Of a stretch of 19,857 nucleotides of DNA, positions 9,901 through 14,481 are shown piece by piece. Within the stretch, counting starts at the first letter, position 1. The number at the start of each line of letters is the position of its first letter. The position numbers and the translations under genes are program-made. The notes under the pieces were generated by a model. The model was not told where the DNA came from and made no database searches. It saw only the letters and a list, made by a program, of their open reading frames with translations. This DNA comes from CAYUYM01 sp964449305. GTDB taxonomy: Bacteria; Bacteroidota; Ignavibacteria; SZUA-365; CAYQST01. The DNA is taken from positions 1-19,857 of the forward strand of contig CAYUYM010000041.1 in the NCBI GenBank assembly GCA_964449305.1. The letters run 5' to 3'.

Positions 9901-10165
9901 CGGGGCGTATCACCTCCGGCAGAACCATCCGAATCCCTGCGATCCCACCACGACGATCAGCTACGAGATCGCGATCGACGGCCCCGTGCGACTCACGATG
10001 CACGATGTCCTCGGGCGCGAGATCGCGGTGCCCGTGGATGCGGTGCAGCATGCCGGCATGCACACCGTGACGGTCGATGTCCGCGGCCTCCAGCCGGGCG
10101 TGTACTTCTACCGGCTCGTCAGCGGCAGCTACCGCGCGACGCGGAGGATGGTCGTCGGCAGGTGA
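3941..10165 (+). CDS. Giant type IX-secreted protein: propeller, 14 ASH-like (choice-of-anchor D) domains, cohesin-like module, sorting domain
   Basis: 2,074 residues from a GTG at 3941. Residues 1-20 are a Sec signal peptide (MKHSLHLLLALLLLPG, ALA-Q cleavage). Residues about 25-345 form a propeller-like domain with Asp boxes: YRSDDYGHTW (121-130), FTSDGGDTW (165-173), HTTDCGAHW (294-302) and a degenerate one near 250-259, as in YCF48/BNR-type proteins. From 350 to about 1838 there are 14 domains of roughly 100-110 residues, each with a start like VDFGTVQVG, a middle NTGT or similar, and an end like FTPG...V.LTGTG, typical of ASPM-SPD-2-Hydin/choice-of-anchor D repeats. Residues about 1839-1985 (LSIPGLEGRIDEHILIPV..., EGTITFNRTMLYPL) resemble a cohesin-type beta-sandwich. 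Residues about 1988-2074 (LRQNHPNPCDPTTTISYEI, VLGREIAV, GVYFYRLVSG) are a T9SS type A sorting domain, so the product should cross the outer membrane through T9SS and be released or anchored at the surface. Adhesion or a structural surface role is likely but unproven. Very long minus-strand frames over this gene are shadows of its GC-rich codon use. Confidence 0.92.
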   Translation: MKHSLHLLLALLLLPGAALAQKQWVRQPTVPTDVPRILGISMFDTSRGVAVGAAALGSTPAYSGVLIKEPGSPTWVAVDPAMFTPPLPASFPFFAGVHAVPGTSTCYIGGTVITGVGNSLYRSDDYGHTWVLKNVGMGNQYTIYDIDFRSATEGMTAGAGGYLHFTSDGGDTWPVPFRPVMQNLHGLKHAPGTMDWWMVGENKSVVRLTWPPGSTVQFVGSFPGNTTDNLEGVHPVDAVTVFFGVNTNVNRTTNWGANFTVLPPITPTPSTINAVWFFDANTGWVAGSYTDLYHTTDCGAHWTRHVAVPGGGSGSVARLVFPDTGCGYACGPRSGAVGWILRYGEATSPDISSSDTLADFGTLTCDSSAIVPVTITSSGTDTLRIGLHNVTLPAGFSLSPPDQLPIALAPGSSTTITVRWTPLLTRADTIPAGSFMEVTSNDGVHSPWKVRLSGIRNFARLLPSQTALVFPATCVGGRSEISIPATALGNLPVSILEWTFVSGNDEVALVSPSTGSATSGPLNLVFRFSPLAKGPRSGRYTLVAGLPACPDSIVFTFTGTGTSPSFRVIDTLRDFGLTCPGDTVFRRIYVVNMGVDSFEVQALDFDSGMDRFQCVTTLPATGMGDSVRLTIRFTPGPGDIGVITGHYRVKVRTSGGCMGDRLVTFTGVCQAADIVVAPNPVDLGLVVVGMTDSAVVTVANNGIAAVNLTLLRLVGAPAALTLSGAPAMPHTLSSGESFQIVVRCTPVAEGGITATLELRYDSPCNGVRSIPVMVTGTAPPHARIDTTLNHGRLLCGLSMLDTLMVRNSGPGPLVLGRFEITGPQHTAFTVVAPMPPAIIQSGDSLRVVIEFAPVIDGVNVATLTIHHNDATTNFVSTVALSGVYERVDAVVEGDTLSPFEACITTTQTRRLVLRNTGTATIHVMSIAVTRGAPEFHLDIMVFPVLLAPGDSLPVTVRFTPSSPDVTIGAITFRFDPCGESLVVTLTGVGRQQLPQLTPVPVDFGTVQVGAACTRFVRIANPGPLPMRVARVFFQPSLPELTIAGTPSPPFVIPAGSSASVQAVYTPTAVGRLTAISLCVEVDDPCPGVVCVAVRGEAASSGLGLDRRDLVLTFDPCAPATVCDTVRITNHALIPHTVSAMRIDPPGSVFRITGATPLPAVMDPGASMLLTICADPFPPGSRPGRLIVETNDPGNPQLTVDLAATRDSAGIMVHEVAIDFGQLTHCLSAGERIITVTNTGTLPDSVRVAALPDPSLSIVTPLPLALNPGETRSIVVRYAPAADDTLGGLLWLEMVRCGWRIPVEARGAYRAQGTRVSPSPLDFAGVNIGQGLTRPATFTNDLAVPVRIARVEIQPVGPFTSEVMTPMTVDSGATATLALRFTPVATGAASARALVILDQPCADTIVLLLTGTGVNTGLVFHSPELRFGATAQCEAPVLTDTLVNTGALPFTLTGSSITGAAAGMFTVLNPVSGNETLAGGALRVFTIRFTPGTGTDGMLTAALRVSTTDAFHPAIDLPLSGQRMQQRTPADLSVPVGSVPLGVETLVQVTLTNTGARPVTYTAADLPADVTLTPPPPITVPAGGSTQVQVGVTPRVADAFAITALLTTDTPCTDTTRITLTGTAAAGSHQTDAVFGITAVCEQPRRSITLVNGEGAAIEMLGVSIAGTDAADFAVIAPTAFPITVPAGDSVTIVVEYRPGTAPALSTAQCISTIRRGGSDVDVWSTLSGRTEPALLTAAALPLDAGQAPVGTPVQARLPLINTTPFTIGIATADMTTMVVTGTTPALPATLAPGDTLWIDVMWTPGVGGTVTDSLVLDQRSPCVARPAFAATGTGLPSDVLLTDLSIPGLEGRIDEHILIPVESSTDLGAAGVRSWEGTITFNRTMLYPLSVVTAGTLSQDMDVQMSYEHRTGTVFLTASGAEVRAGAMPLVQVECLVLLGDSLQTPLTPGSAFIFTSGRARVQSRTSGVFHLIGYCMGEGNRLVRIDGAYHLRQNHPNPCDPTTTISYEIAIDGPVRLTMHDVLGREIAVPVDAVQHAGMHTVTVDVRGLQPGVYFYRLVSGSYRATRRMVVGR
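4988..9456 (+). repeat. Protein-level array of 14 ASH-like domains
   Basis: The domains begin near DISSSDTLADFG, LLPSQTALVFPA, SFRVIDTLRDFG, IVVAPNPVDLG, ARIDTTLNHG, DAVVEGDTLSP, PQLTPVPVDFG, LGLDRRDLVLTF, IMVHEVAIDFG, GTRVSPSPLDFA, GLVFHSPELRFG, RTPADLSVPVG, SHQTDAVFGIT and LLTAAALPLDAG. They are diverged at both protein and DNA level, so this is an old expansion rather than a recent DNA tandem repeat. Two types can be told apart by whether the second strand carries VG or Cys. Confidence 0.8.
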
Positions 10166-10274
10166 TGCCGGGCCGACGCAGTCTGGAGATGCAGCACGTG
10201 TTGTGTATCTTGCACGCACGTCGATGACGATCGTTGACAGGCTCCCGGTCCGGGGAGCAATCCATTGACATCAT

Positions 10275-10327
10275 GGTGATGGACCACCTTCAACAACGCG
10301 CAGGGATGGTGAAGGAAGGCCATCGCC
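10275..10327 (+). promoter_or_regulatory. Hairpin in the likely 5' leader of the 43-residue-repeat protein
   Basis: GGTGATGG (10275-10282) pairs fully with CCATCGCC (10320-10327, one G-U pair), and CCTTCA (10287-10292) pairs with TGAAGG (10310-10315) across a 4x4 internal loop. It ends eight bases before the ribosome-binding site. GTGATGG can instead pair with CCATCAC (10328-10334), giving two competing folds. This is seen in the sequence; a regulatory role is inference. Confidence 0.35.
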
Positions 10328-10334
10328 CCATCAC

Positions 10335-10345
10335 AGAGGAGGAGG
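10335..10345 (+). promoter_or_regulatory. Strong ribosome-binding site that fixes the start at 10351
   Basis: The purine run AGAGGAGGAGG ends five bases before the ATG at 10351. It sets the start there rather than at a TTG at 10234, which would place 39 uncharacteristic residues ahead of a well-formed signal peptide. Confidence 0.8.
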
Positions 10346-10350
10346 TTGTC

Positions 10351-11040
10351 ATGAACATTCTGCGCACGCTGCTCATCGCCTGCACGCTCATCGCTGCCAT
10401 GGCGCAACCGGGATGGGGACAGAGCCGGGCATACATCCGCAACGCCATCGAAATATGGGGGGAATGCAAGTCCGTCGCCATCACTGCCACCGGCGGGGAT
10501 GTGGCGATCTATGGCAAGAACGGCTATGCCACCACCGATGGTGTGCCCGCGGGCCTGGTGAAAGCCCTCAAGGAACTCCACGACGACGGTGAAACGATCA
10601 ACGACGTCACGCTGACAGAGGATGGTGAATACCTCGTGCTCTACGGCGACAACGGAATGACGTACAACTTCGACAATGAGGATCTTGAGGCGAAGATGAA
10701 GGAGTACAACGACAACGGGTACACCATCACCTCTGTTGCCTTGAACACCGCGGGCGATTGGATCATCATCAGCGAGGAGTACTACGCGGCGTCGAGCAGC
10801 GCCATCACCGAGTTCCTCTCCGAGGGGGCGGAAACCTACGGGGCGTTGTACGCGGTGCACATCACCCGGGCGTCGCTCGTCGCCGTCTATGCCCGGGGCT
10901 ACAAGTTCTATGGCGATGTTCCGGAAACACTGCGCGAGGCGCTCAAGACCACGGACAAGGACATCTATCGCGTGAAGTTCACCGAGGATGGCGCATATTT
11001 CATCGCCGACCGGAAGGGCTGGTACCAGTATCGCATGTGA
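10351..11040 (+). CDS. Exported protein of four and a half ~43-residue repeats
   Basis: 229 residues. Signal peptide at 1-24 (MNILRTLLIACTLIAAMA, then GWG-Q). The rest divides into units at about 41-84, 85-127, 128-167, 168-206 and 207-229. Each has a strand (SVAIT, DVTLT, SVALN, VHITR, VKFTE), a turn with DG/GG, a strand with aromatics (YLVLYGDNG, FIADRKGWY), then a helix (PAGLVKALKEL, DLEAKMKEY, AITEFLSEG, PETLREALK). Such strand-strand-helix units could close into a propeller or solenoid. I do not recognise a named family, and WG-type repeats differ in detail. No lipobox and no T9SS sorting domain, so the mature protein is probably periplasmic or outer-membrane associated. It follows the giant T9SS gene on the same strand after 185 bases and may be cotranscribed or have its own leader. 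Function unknown. Confidence 0.85.
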   Translation: MNILRTLLIACTLIAAMAQPGWGQSRAYIRNAIEIWGECKSVAITATGGDVAIYGKNGYATTDGVPAGLVKALKELHDDGETINDVTLTEDGEYLVLYGDNGMTYNFDNEDLEAKMKEYNDNGYTITSVALNTAGDWIIISEEYYAASSSAITEFLSEGAETYGALYAVHITRASLVAVYARGYKFYGDVPETLREALKTTDKDIYRVKFTEDGAYFIADRKGWYQYRM

Positions 11041-11066
11041 TCCCAGCGATGGTGTGCTGGTGTTCC

Positions 11067-11092
11067 CGGACGCCCCGTTTCCGTGGCGTCCG
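11067..11092. terminator. Possible bidirectional hairpin between convergent genes
   Basis: CGGACGCC (11067-11074) pairs with GGCGTCCG (11085-11092), eight bp with a ten-base loop. It sits in the 63-base gap where the plus-strand repeat protein and the minus-strand reductase converge. No T run on either side, so intrinsic termination would be weak. Confidence 0.4.
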
Positions 11093-11103
11093 CGGTCATC
11101 GCA

Positions 11104-11634
11104 TCAGGCCCCGCGCGTGTGGCGGCTCTGCACCATGCCGTTGGAAAAGACGACGGTGGAGCGGTGGGTGAAGCGTATCGGATGATCCACAGCACCGAAC
11201 AGGGGGATGCCCGCCCCCAGGAGCAGGGGGGCGCGCGTGATGGTCATGGTGTCGATCATGTCGTCGGCCAGGAAGCGCTGGATGGTCCGGCCGCCGTCGA
11301 TGTACAGCTCCGTCAATCCCATCCGTGTCAGGCAGGCGACGATCGCCTGCGGTGATCCCCTGACCAGCCTCGCCCGTGCGGTGTGTGCACGGGGCAGGCG
11401 GGCGAGCGTGGAACTCGCAACGAAGACGGGTTTGTCATATGGCCAGTGCTCGAAGCGCCGGACCACCTCGAAGGTGCCACGCCCCATCACGATGGCATCG
11501 ATGCCCTGCATGAAGGCCGCGTAGCCGAAGTCCTCTCCCCCGGGTGCGGGGAAGGATGTCAGCCAGTCGATGCCGCCGTGGGCATCGGCGATGAAGCCGT
11601 CGAGGCTTGTCGCGATGAAGACGTGGTTGGCCAT
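11104..11634 (-). CDS. Dihydrofolate reductase / RibD C-terminal family protein
   Basis: 176 residues. The start at 11634 has GAGGAG about seven bases upstream. N-terminus VFIATSLDGFIADAHGGIDWL (5-25) is the first strand and DG-F-I loop of the family; DAIVMGRGTFEVVRRF (46-61), KPVFVASST (68-76), ELYIDGGRTIQRFLADDMID (109-128) and the RAPLLLGAGIPLFG segment (134-147) follow in the usual order. These stand-alone cytoplasmic proteins (YyaP/YwjB type) bind NADPH, but their substrates are not established; this is not the classical FolA, nor the deaminase-reductase RibD. Length is normal. Both neighbours lie at some distance, so it is probably transcribed with or after the lipoprotein gene 86 bases upstream. 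Confidence 0.9.
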   Translation of the reverse strand: MANHVFIATSLDGFIADAHGGIDWLTSFPAPGGEDFGYAAFMQGIDAIVMGRGTFEVVRRFEHWPYDKPVFVASSTLARLPRAHTARARLVRGSPQAIVACLTRMGLTELYIDGGRTIQRFLADDMIDTMTITRAPLLLGAGIPLFGAVDHPIRFTHRSTVVFSNGMVQSRHTRGA

Positions 11635-11720
11635 GGCATGCTCCTCGTGGTGGTGATCGGTGCGGCAAGATAGCGCCCGGGCGCATTCCCTGCACGGGTG
11701 TCATCGCGCATCGCTGCGCA

Positions 11721-12209
11721 TCACTCCGTCCGCAGCCGGATGCGCAGCTCACCGTTGGCGCGCTCGATCCGCCCCCGCAGTTCGCGGATGGCCGCGCTGA
11801 AGATGCGCACCGGGCTGTCCGGGGCAGGCACCCGGCGATGCAGTTCCAGGTAGGCGGCATACATTTCATGCAGGGAGGCATGGGCATCCTCGCTGCCCGA
11901 CGGAGGAGACTCCAGGTCATGCATGCAACTGTCGAGCCATGCCTTCTTCCGGACAAGAACCACCTCATCCGCGGCATGGCGCTCCCCATGGTCCCTCAGC
12001 TTCTCCTGGGCGCTTCTGCCGTCTTCCCCCGCCCTCGTCATCTCATCGGCATGTTCGTTGCACAGTCGCAGTGCCCGGTCTCCAAAGGCGACGATGGAAT
12101 CCGCGACCACCGCCGCGGATCTGTCATACGTCCCGTTCGACCGGCATCCTCCGAGCCACACCGCACATCCTGCAACCAGCATCACTCCCATCAGGCACAT
12201 CCCTCGCAT
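11721..12209 (-). CDS. Small lipoprotein of unknown function
   Basis: 162 residues from the ATG at 12209, chosen because GGAGGAG (12218-12212) lies just upstream, although the spacer is short, and because a lipoprotein signal starts there. MRGMCLMGVMLVAGC is followed by AVWLGGC, so two lipobox-like cysteines exist, C15 (LVAGC) and C22 (LGGC); the second is the better match. The rest is mostly helical and charged (ADSIVAFGDRALRLCNEHAD, ARA-type spacing, IRELRGRIERANGELRIRLR at the end), which suggests a helical bundle or coiled coil under the inner or outer membrane. No family recognised. Downstream on the same strand a GC palindrome (GCGCCCGGGCGC, 11673-11684) separates it from the reductase gene and may form part of its end. 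Confidence 0.7.
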   Translation of the reverse strand: MRGMCLMGVMLVAGCAVWLGGCRSNGTYDRSAAVVADSIVAFGDRALRLCNEHADEMTRAGEDGRSAQEKLRDHGERHAADEVVLVRKKAWLDSCMHDLESPPSGSEDAHASLHEMYAAYLELHRRVPAPDSPVRIFSAAIRELRGRIERANGELRIRLRTE

Positions 12210-12649
12210 GTCTCCTCCATCACCCTGTTGTTCCCTGCCACTGTGGACTGTCCCTCCACCAGCATGTGTTTCCGCACCGTGGATCCCCTGCGCATGGCGG
12301 CACCGTTCCGCCGCGCTCACTGTCGCATGTCCGGAGTGATATGGCCGCCATCTGCCGGGCATGGTGACGCAGGGATGGATGTATCCTGTGCCGTCGCAGC
12401 CCGCCTCCGCCACGCTCCGCCGCCCGCTCTCGTCATGCCGTGCCATCCTTCATCACTCCGGTGGGCGGATTCGTGTGACAAAGGTGGTGTTGCAGGACGA
12501 CGCATGGAGACGAACTCCATTCCGCACGGAGATTTTCTTCCGGACGGTGTCGCGATGTGTTTGTGTCGGAATGTGAAGGGCGTCCCGGACAGTGGCACGG
12601 CCCCCGGCTGGCGGGGCCGCAGTCGATCACCGCGCGGGCTGGGTGCGTG
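12210..12649. other. Gene-free stretch between the DUF1801 gene and the lipoprotein gene
   Basis: About 440 bases. Short frames on both strands lack the codon bias of the neighbours and any family signature. A GC-rich hairpin at 12598-12619 (CGGCCCC paired with GGGGCCG, eight-base loop) could mark the end of the WYL-DUF1801 transcript but has no T run. A small inverted repeat ATGGAG...CTCCAT lies near 12503-12520. The lipoprotein promoter must be in the lower-coordinate part, but I cannot point to it. Confidence 0.55.
12598..12619 (-). terminator. Possible GC-rich hairpin after the WYL-DUF1801 operon
   Basis: Seven-bp stem CGGCCCC/GGGGCCG, 31 bases past the stop at 12650. No T tract follows on the minus strand, so it may only protect or pause the transcript. 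Confidence 0.3.
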
Positions 12650-13039
12650 TCAGCGTGAGCGGTTCTCGCGGACGCGGAATTCCACGATGCGTCGGATGAG
12701 GTCGGCAGGGAGGGGCTGGTCGAGGGGGAACTGGATGGATCCGCGTGCGGTGCGGTGGGGGGCGAGCGCGTCGCGGAATGCCGCAACACCGCTTGCGGTG
12801 GGGTAGAGGCCGATGTGCTTCTTCCAGGCAGCGAAGTACACGAGCATGCCGTTGAGCTGGTATGCCGGCATGCCATAGCTCATGGTCTCCTCCGCCTCCG
12901 GTGCGCAGCGTCGGATGATGTCACGCATCTGCTCCAGCATCTCACGGATGAAACCGGGAAAGCCCTCGATGTAGGCATCCACCTCGGGCGAGGGTGCGGC
13001 CGGGGCGGCGGGCGCCACCGGCGTGCTGCGGCGGGGCAT
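12650..13039 (-). CDS. DUF1801 / YdhG-like (iron-chaperone family) protein
   Basis: 129 residues. After an Ala/Pro-rich N-terminus (1-17) comes VDAYIEGFPGFIREMLEQMRD (20-40), the EETMSYGMPAYQLNGMLVYFAAWKKHIGLYP region (50-80) and GSIQFPLDQPLPADLIRRIVEFRVREN (100-126), all characteristic of the DUF1801 family that includes Bacillus YdhG (Fra), a frataxin-like iron chaperone. It is a small cytoplasmic protein; an iron role in this organism is inference from the family. Its ATG lies four bases after the stop of the WYL regulator gene, so the two are one operon and are probably translated in a coupled way. Confidence 0.88.
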   Translation of the reverse strand: MPRRSTPVAPAAPAAPSPEVDAYIEGFPGFIREMLEQMRDIIRRCAPEAEETMSYGMPAYQLNGMLVYFAAWKKHIGLYPTASGVAAFRDALAPHRTARGSIQFPLDQPLPADLIRRIVEFRVRENRSR

Positions 13040-13043
13040 GGCG

Positions 13044-14030
13044 TCAGGCCCTGCGTGCAGTGGCGTAGATCGATCGCATGGCAGTGATGCGGCGTTTCAC
13101 CTCGCTGCGCAGCCCGGCCGGCTCGAGCGCCTCGGCGAATTCGCCCCAGCGCAGCACCCAGGCCACGAGCTCCGCGCTCACACCCGCATGCATGTGCAGA
13201 AGGATCCCGCCATCGGGCTGGGGCTCGAAGCGCTGGCTGTGGTGCCAGATGCGGTCCTCCAGCGAGCGCCGCACCGTGGCCGAAAAGCGGATGACCACAT
13301 CCTGCGGTTCCTCATGCCAGATGCCGAAGTTGTCCTTGAGAAAGTCGTTCATGCGGAATCCGGCATCGCGGACAAAGGTCGCATCCAACACCTTGAGGGA
13401 CTTGATCCTCGGCAGCGACAGGAACACGTGATGATCGTGGCCCGGGTGGTAGACGATGGCATACATGGCCCCCATGTGGAGGACGAGGCTGTACGGGTGC
13501 ACGGTGTAGGATTTGTCCTTGTACCGCACGCGGCATTTTCGCGTGTGGACGATGGCGTCGAACAGATCGCGGAGGATGGTGCCGCGCCCGTCGAGGTTCA
13601 CGAGCCCCGGTTCATGGTAGGCCATCATGCCCTCCGCGCCGCCGAAGGGCGAGGGGAGGACGATGCAGTCCTCCGGTGCGATCTGCCGCATCTTGTCGAA
13701 CACCTTGTCGATGGCCTCGCCGATGCTCGATCCCTGGAACACGGAGCGGAACTGGGACAGAAGCGCGGCGGCGATGGCCTCGTCTGGTGTGAGCTGCATG
13801 GTCGTGAAGTCGAACGTGTGGCGCATGGAGTAGGCCAGCTCGTTGTGCGGGCCGCGTTGCACCTGGAGCGGGATGTTGGCGCTCTGGATCAGCTCCAGCG
13901 TCCGCTGGATGGTGCGGTGCGTCTCGGTCCCGTCGAAGGCGTCGAACAGTTCGCGGACCGTCACCCGGTCATGGGTTGAAACGCGTTGAAGGATGCGCAG
14001 AGCGCGCTCGAGCTGTGTCATTTCGGGCAT
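13044..14030 (-). CDS. WYL-domain transcriptional regulator (HTH-WYL-WCX)
   Basis: 328 residues. Start at 14030 has AGGGAAG five bases upstream; a second ATG three codons later is less well placed. N-terminal winged helix-turn-helix (about 4-66: RALRILQRVSTHDRVTVRELFDAF, HRTIQRTLELIQSANIPLQV). WYL domain about 152-222 (LFDAIVHTRKCRVRYKDKSYTVHPYSLVLHMGAMYAIVYH, then LPRIKSLKVLDATF); the tripeptide itself is replaced here by MYA-type residues. WCX-like C-terminal domain about 243-322 (DVVIRFSATVRRSLEDRIWHHSQ, VSAELVAWVLRWGEFAEALEP). WYL proteins bind ligand or nucleic acid and control transcription; many regulate stress or defence genes. First gene of a two-gene operon with the DUF1801 protein. 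Its target is unknown. Confidence 0.92.
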   Translation of the reverse strand: MPEMTQLERALRILQRVSTHDRVTVRELFDAFDGTETHRTIQRTLELIQSANIPLQVQRGPHNELAYSMRHTFDFTTMQLTPDEAIAAALLSQFRSVFQGSSIGEAIDKVFDKMRQIAPEDCIVLPSPFGGAEGMMAYHEPGLVNLDGRGTILRDLFDAIVHTRKCRVRYKDKSYTVHPYSLVLHMGAMYAIVYHPGHDHHVFLSLPRIKSLKVLDATFVRDAGFRMNDFLKDNFGIWHEEPQDVVIRFSATVRRSLEDRIWHHSQRFEPQPDGGILLHMHAGVSAELVAWVLRWGEFAEALEPAGLRSEVKRRITAMRSIYATARRA

Positions 14031-14427
14031 CGGCTTCCCTGGTTGTTGAGCGGGAATCTAGCATGTGAAGCCGCAGCATGCAACCACACGCCGGACGTTC
14101 CGCGCTCCACCACTTCCGCCACGGACGACCGGTGAACAGCCCCCTGTCTCACCGGCCGCCGGGCGACAGACGCACCCGCCCGCAGAGTCTCCCTTCTTCG
14201 GGCCGCACCCGACCATGGAGCCGGCCCCTGTCCCAACCCTGCAACGTGGTGCGCATCCTGGTGACGATCCACATCATGGAGGCGGCACGGGGATCAGCCA
14301 TGTCCCCTGCTGTGTTCTCGCTGTTCAATCGCGCCATGCCGCCTCCTGATGTGTGTCCAGTTACCGGATGCAATCTGGGGTCGCAGAACGACGTATGGCG
14401 TCAAACTGAAATCCCGCGAAAAAAAAT
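14031..14427. other. Gene-free stretch upstream of the WYL regulator
   Basis: About 400 bases between the terminator of the second T9SS gene and the WYL gene start. It contains the long hairpin at 14253-14371 and no convincing protein; the frames here have no family signature or signal peptide. The WYL promoter should lie in 14040-14250, but no box is clear. Confidence 0.6.
14253..14371. repeat. Long imperfect inverted repeat / candidate structured RNA
   Basis: The left arm (14253-14287) and right arm (14337-14371) pair in four blocks: GCATCC/GGATGC, GGTGAC/GTTACC (one G-U pair), CACATCA/TGATGTG and GGAGGCGGCA/TGCCGCCTCC, with single-base bulges and one internal loop. That is 29 pairs around a 49-base loop, which itself holds GGGGA/TCCCC. 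It lies in a non-coding gap and is separate from the terminator at 14419-14455. It could be a small structured RNA, a leader of the WYL mRNA, or a short palindromic mobile repeat; no target-site duplication was seen. Confidence 0.65.
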
Positions 14428-14455
14428 CAGGAGCCCCGATGTGGCGGGACTCCTG
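14419..14455 (-). terminator. Rho-independent terminator of the second T9SS protein gene
   Basis: On the minus strand an 11-bp stem (14455-14445 with 14438-14428; one mismatch) with the six-base loop at 14439-14444 is followed by eight T (14426-14419). It starts 27 bases after the stop at 14482. A textbook intrinsic terminator, and clearly oriented to this gene. Confidence 0.9.
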
Positions 14456-14481
14456 AACCAGGGCGGGGTCGGCGAGGCGAA

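Noticed and set aside
7436..10219. A 927-codon open frame on the minus strand over the giant gene, and a similar one at 5276-6541
   Set aside because: Composition is dominated by Arg, Gly, Asp and His as expected for the antisense of GC-rich codons; the plus-strand protein has clear domains throughout.
10241..10258. Six-bp inverted repeat GCTCCC...GGGAGC after the giant gene, considered as its terminator
   Set aside because: Short stem with no T run, and about 75 bases past the stop; too weak to annotate.
12361..12576. Short plus-strand frame of 71 codons in the gap next to the lipoprotein gene
   Set aside because: No ribosome site, family signature or codon bias like the neighbours; the overlapping minus-strand frame is equally featureless.
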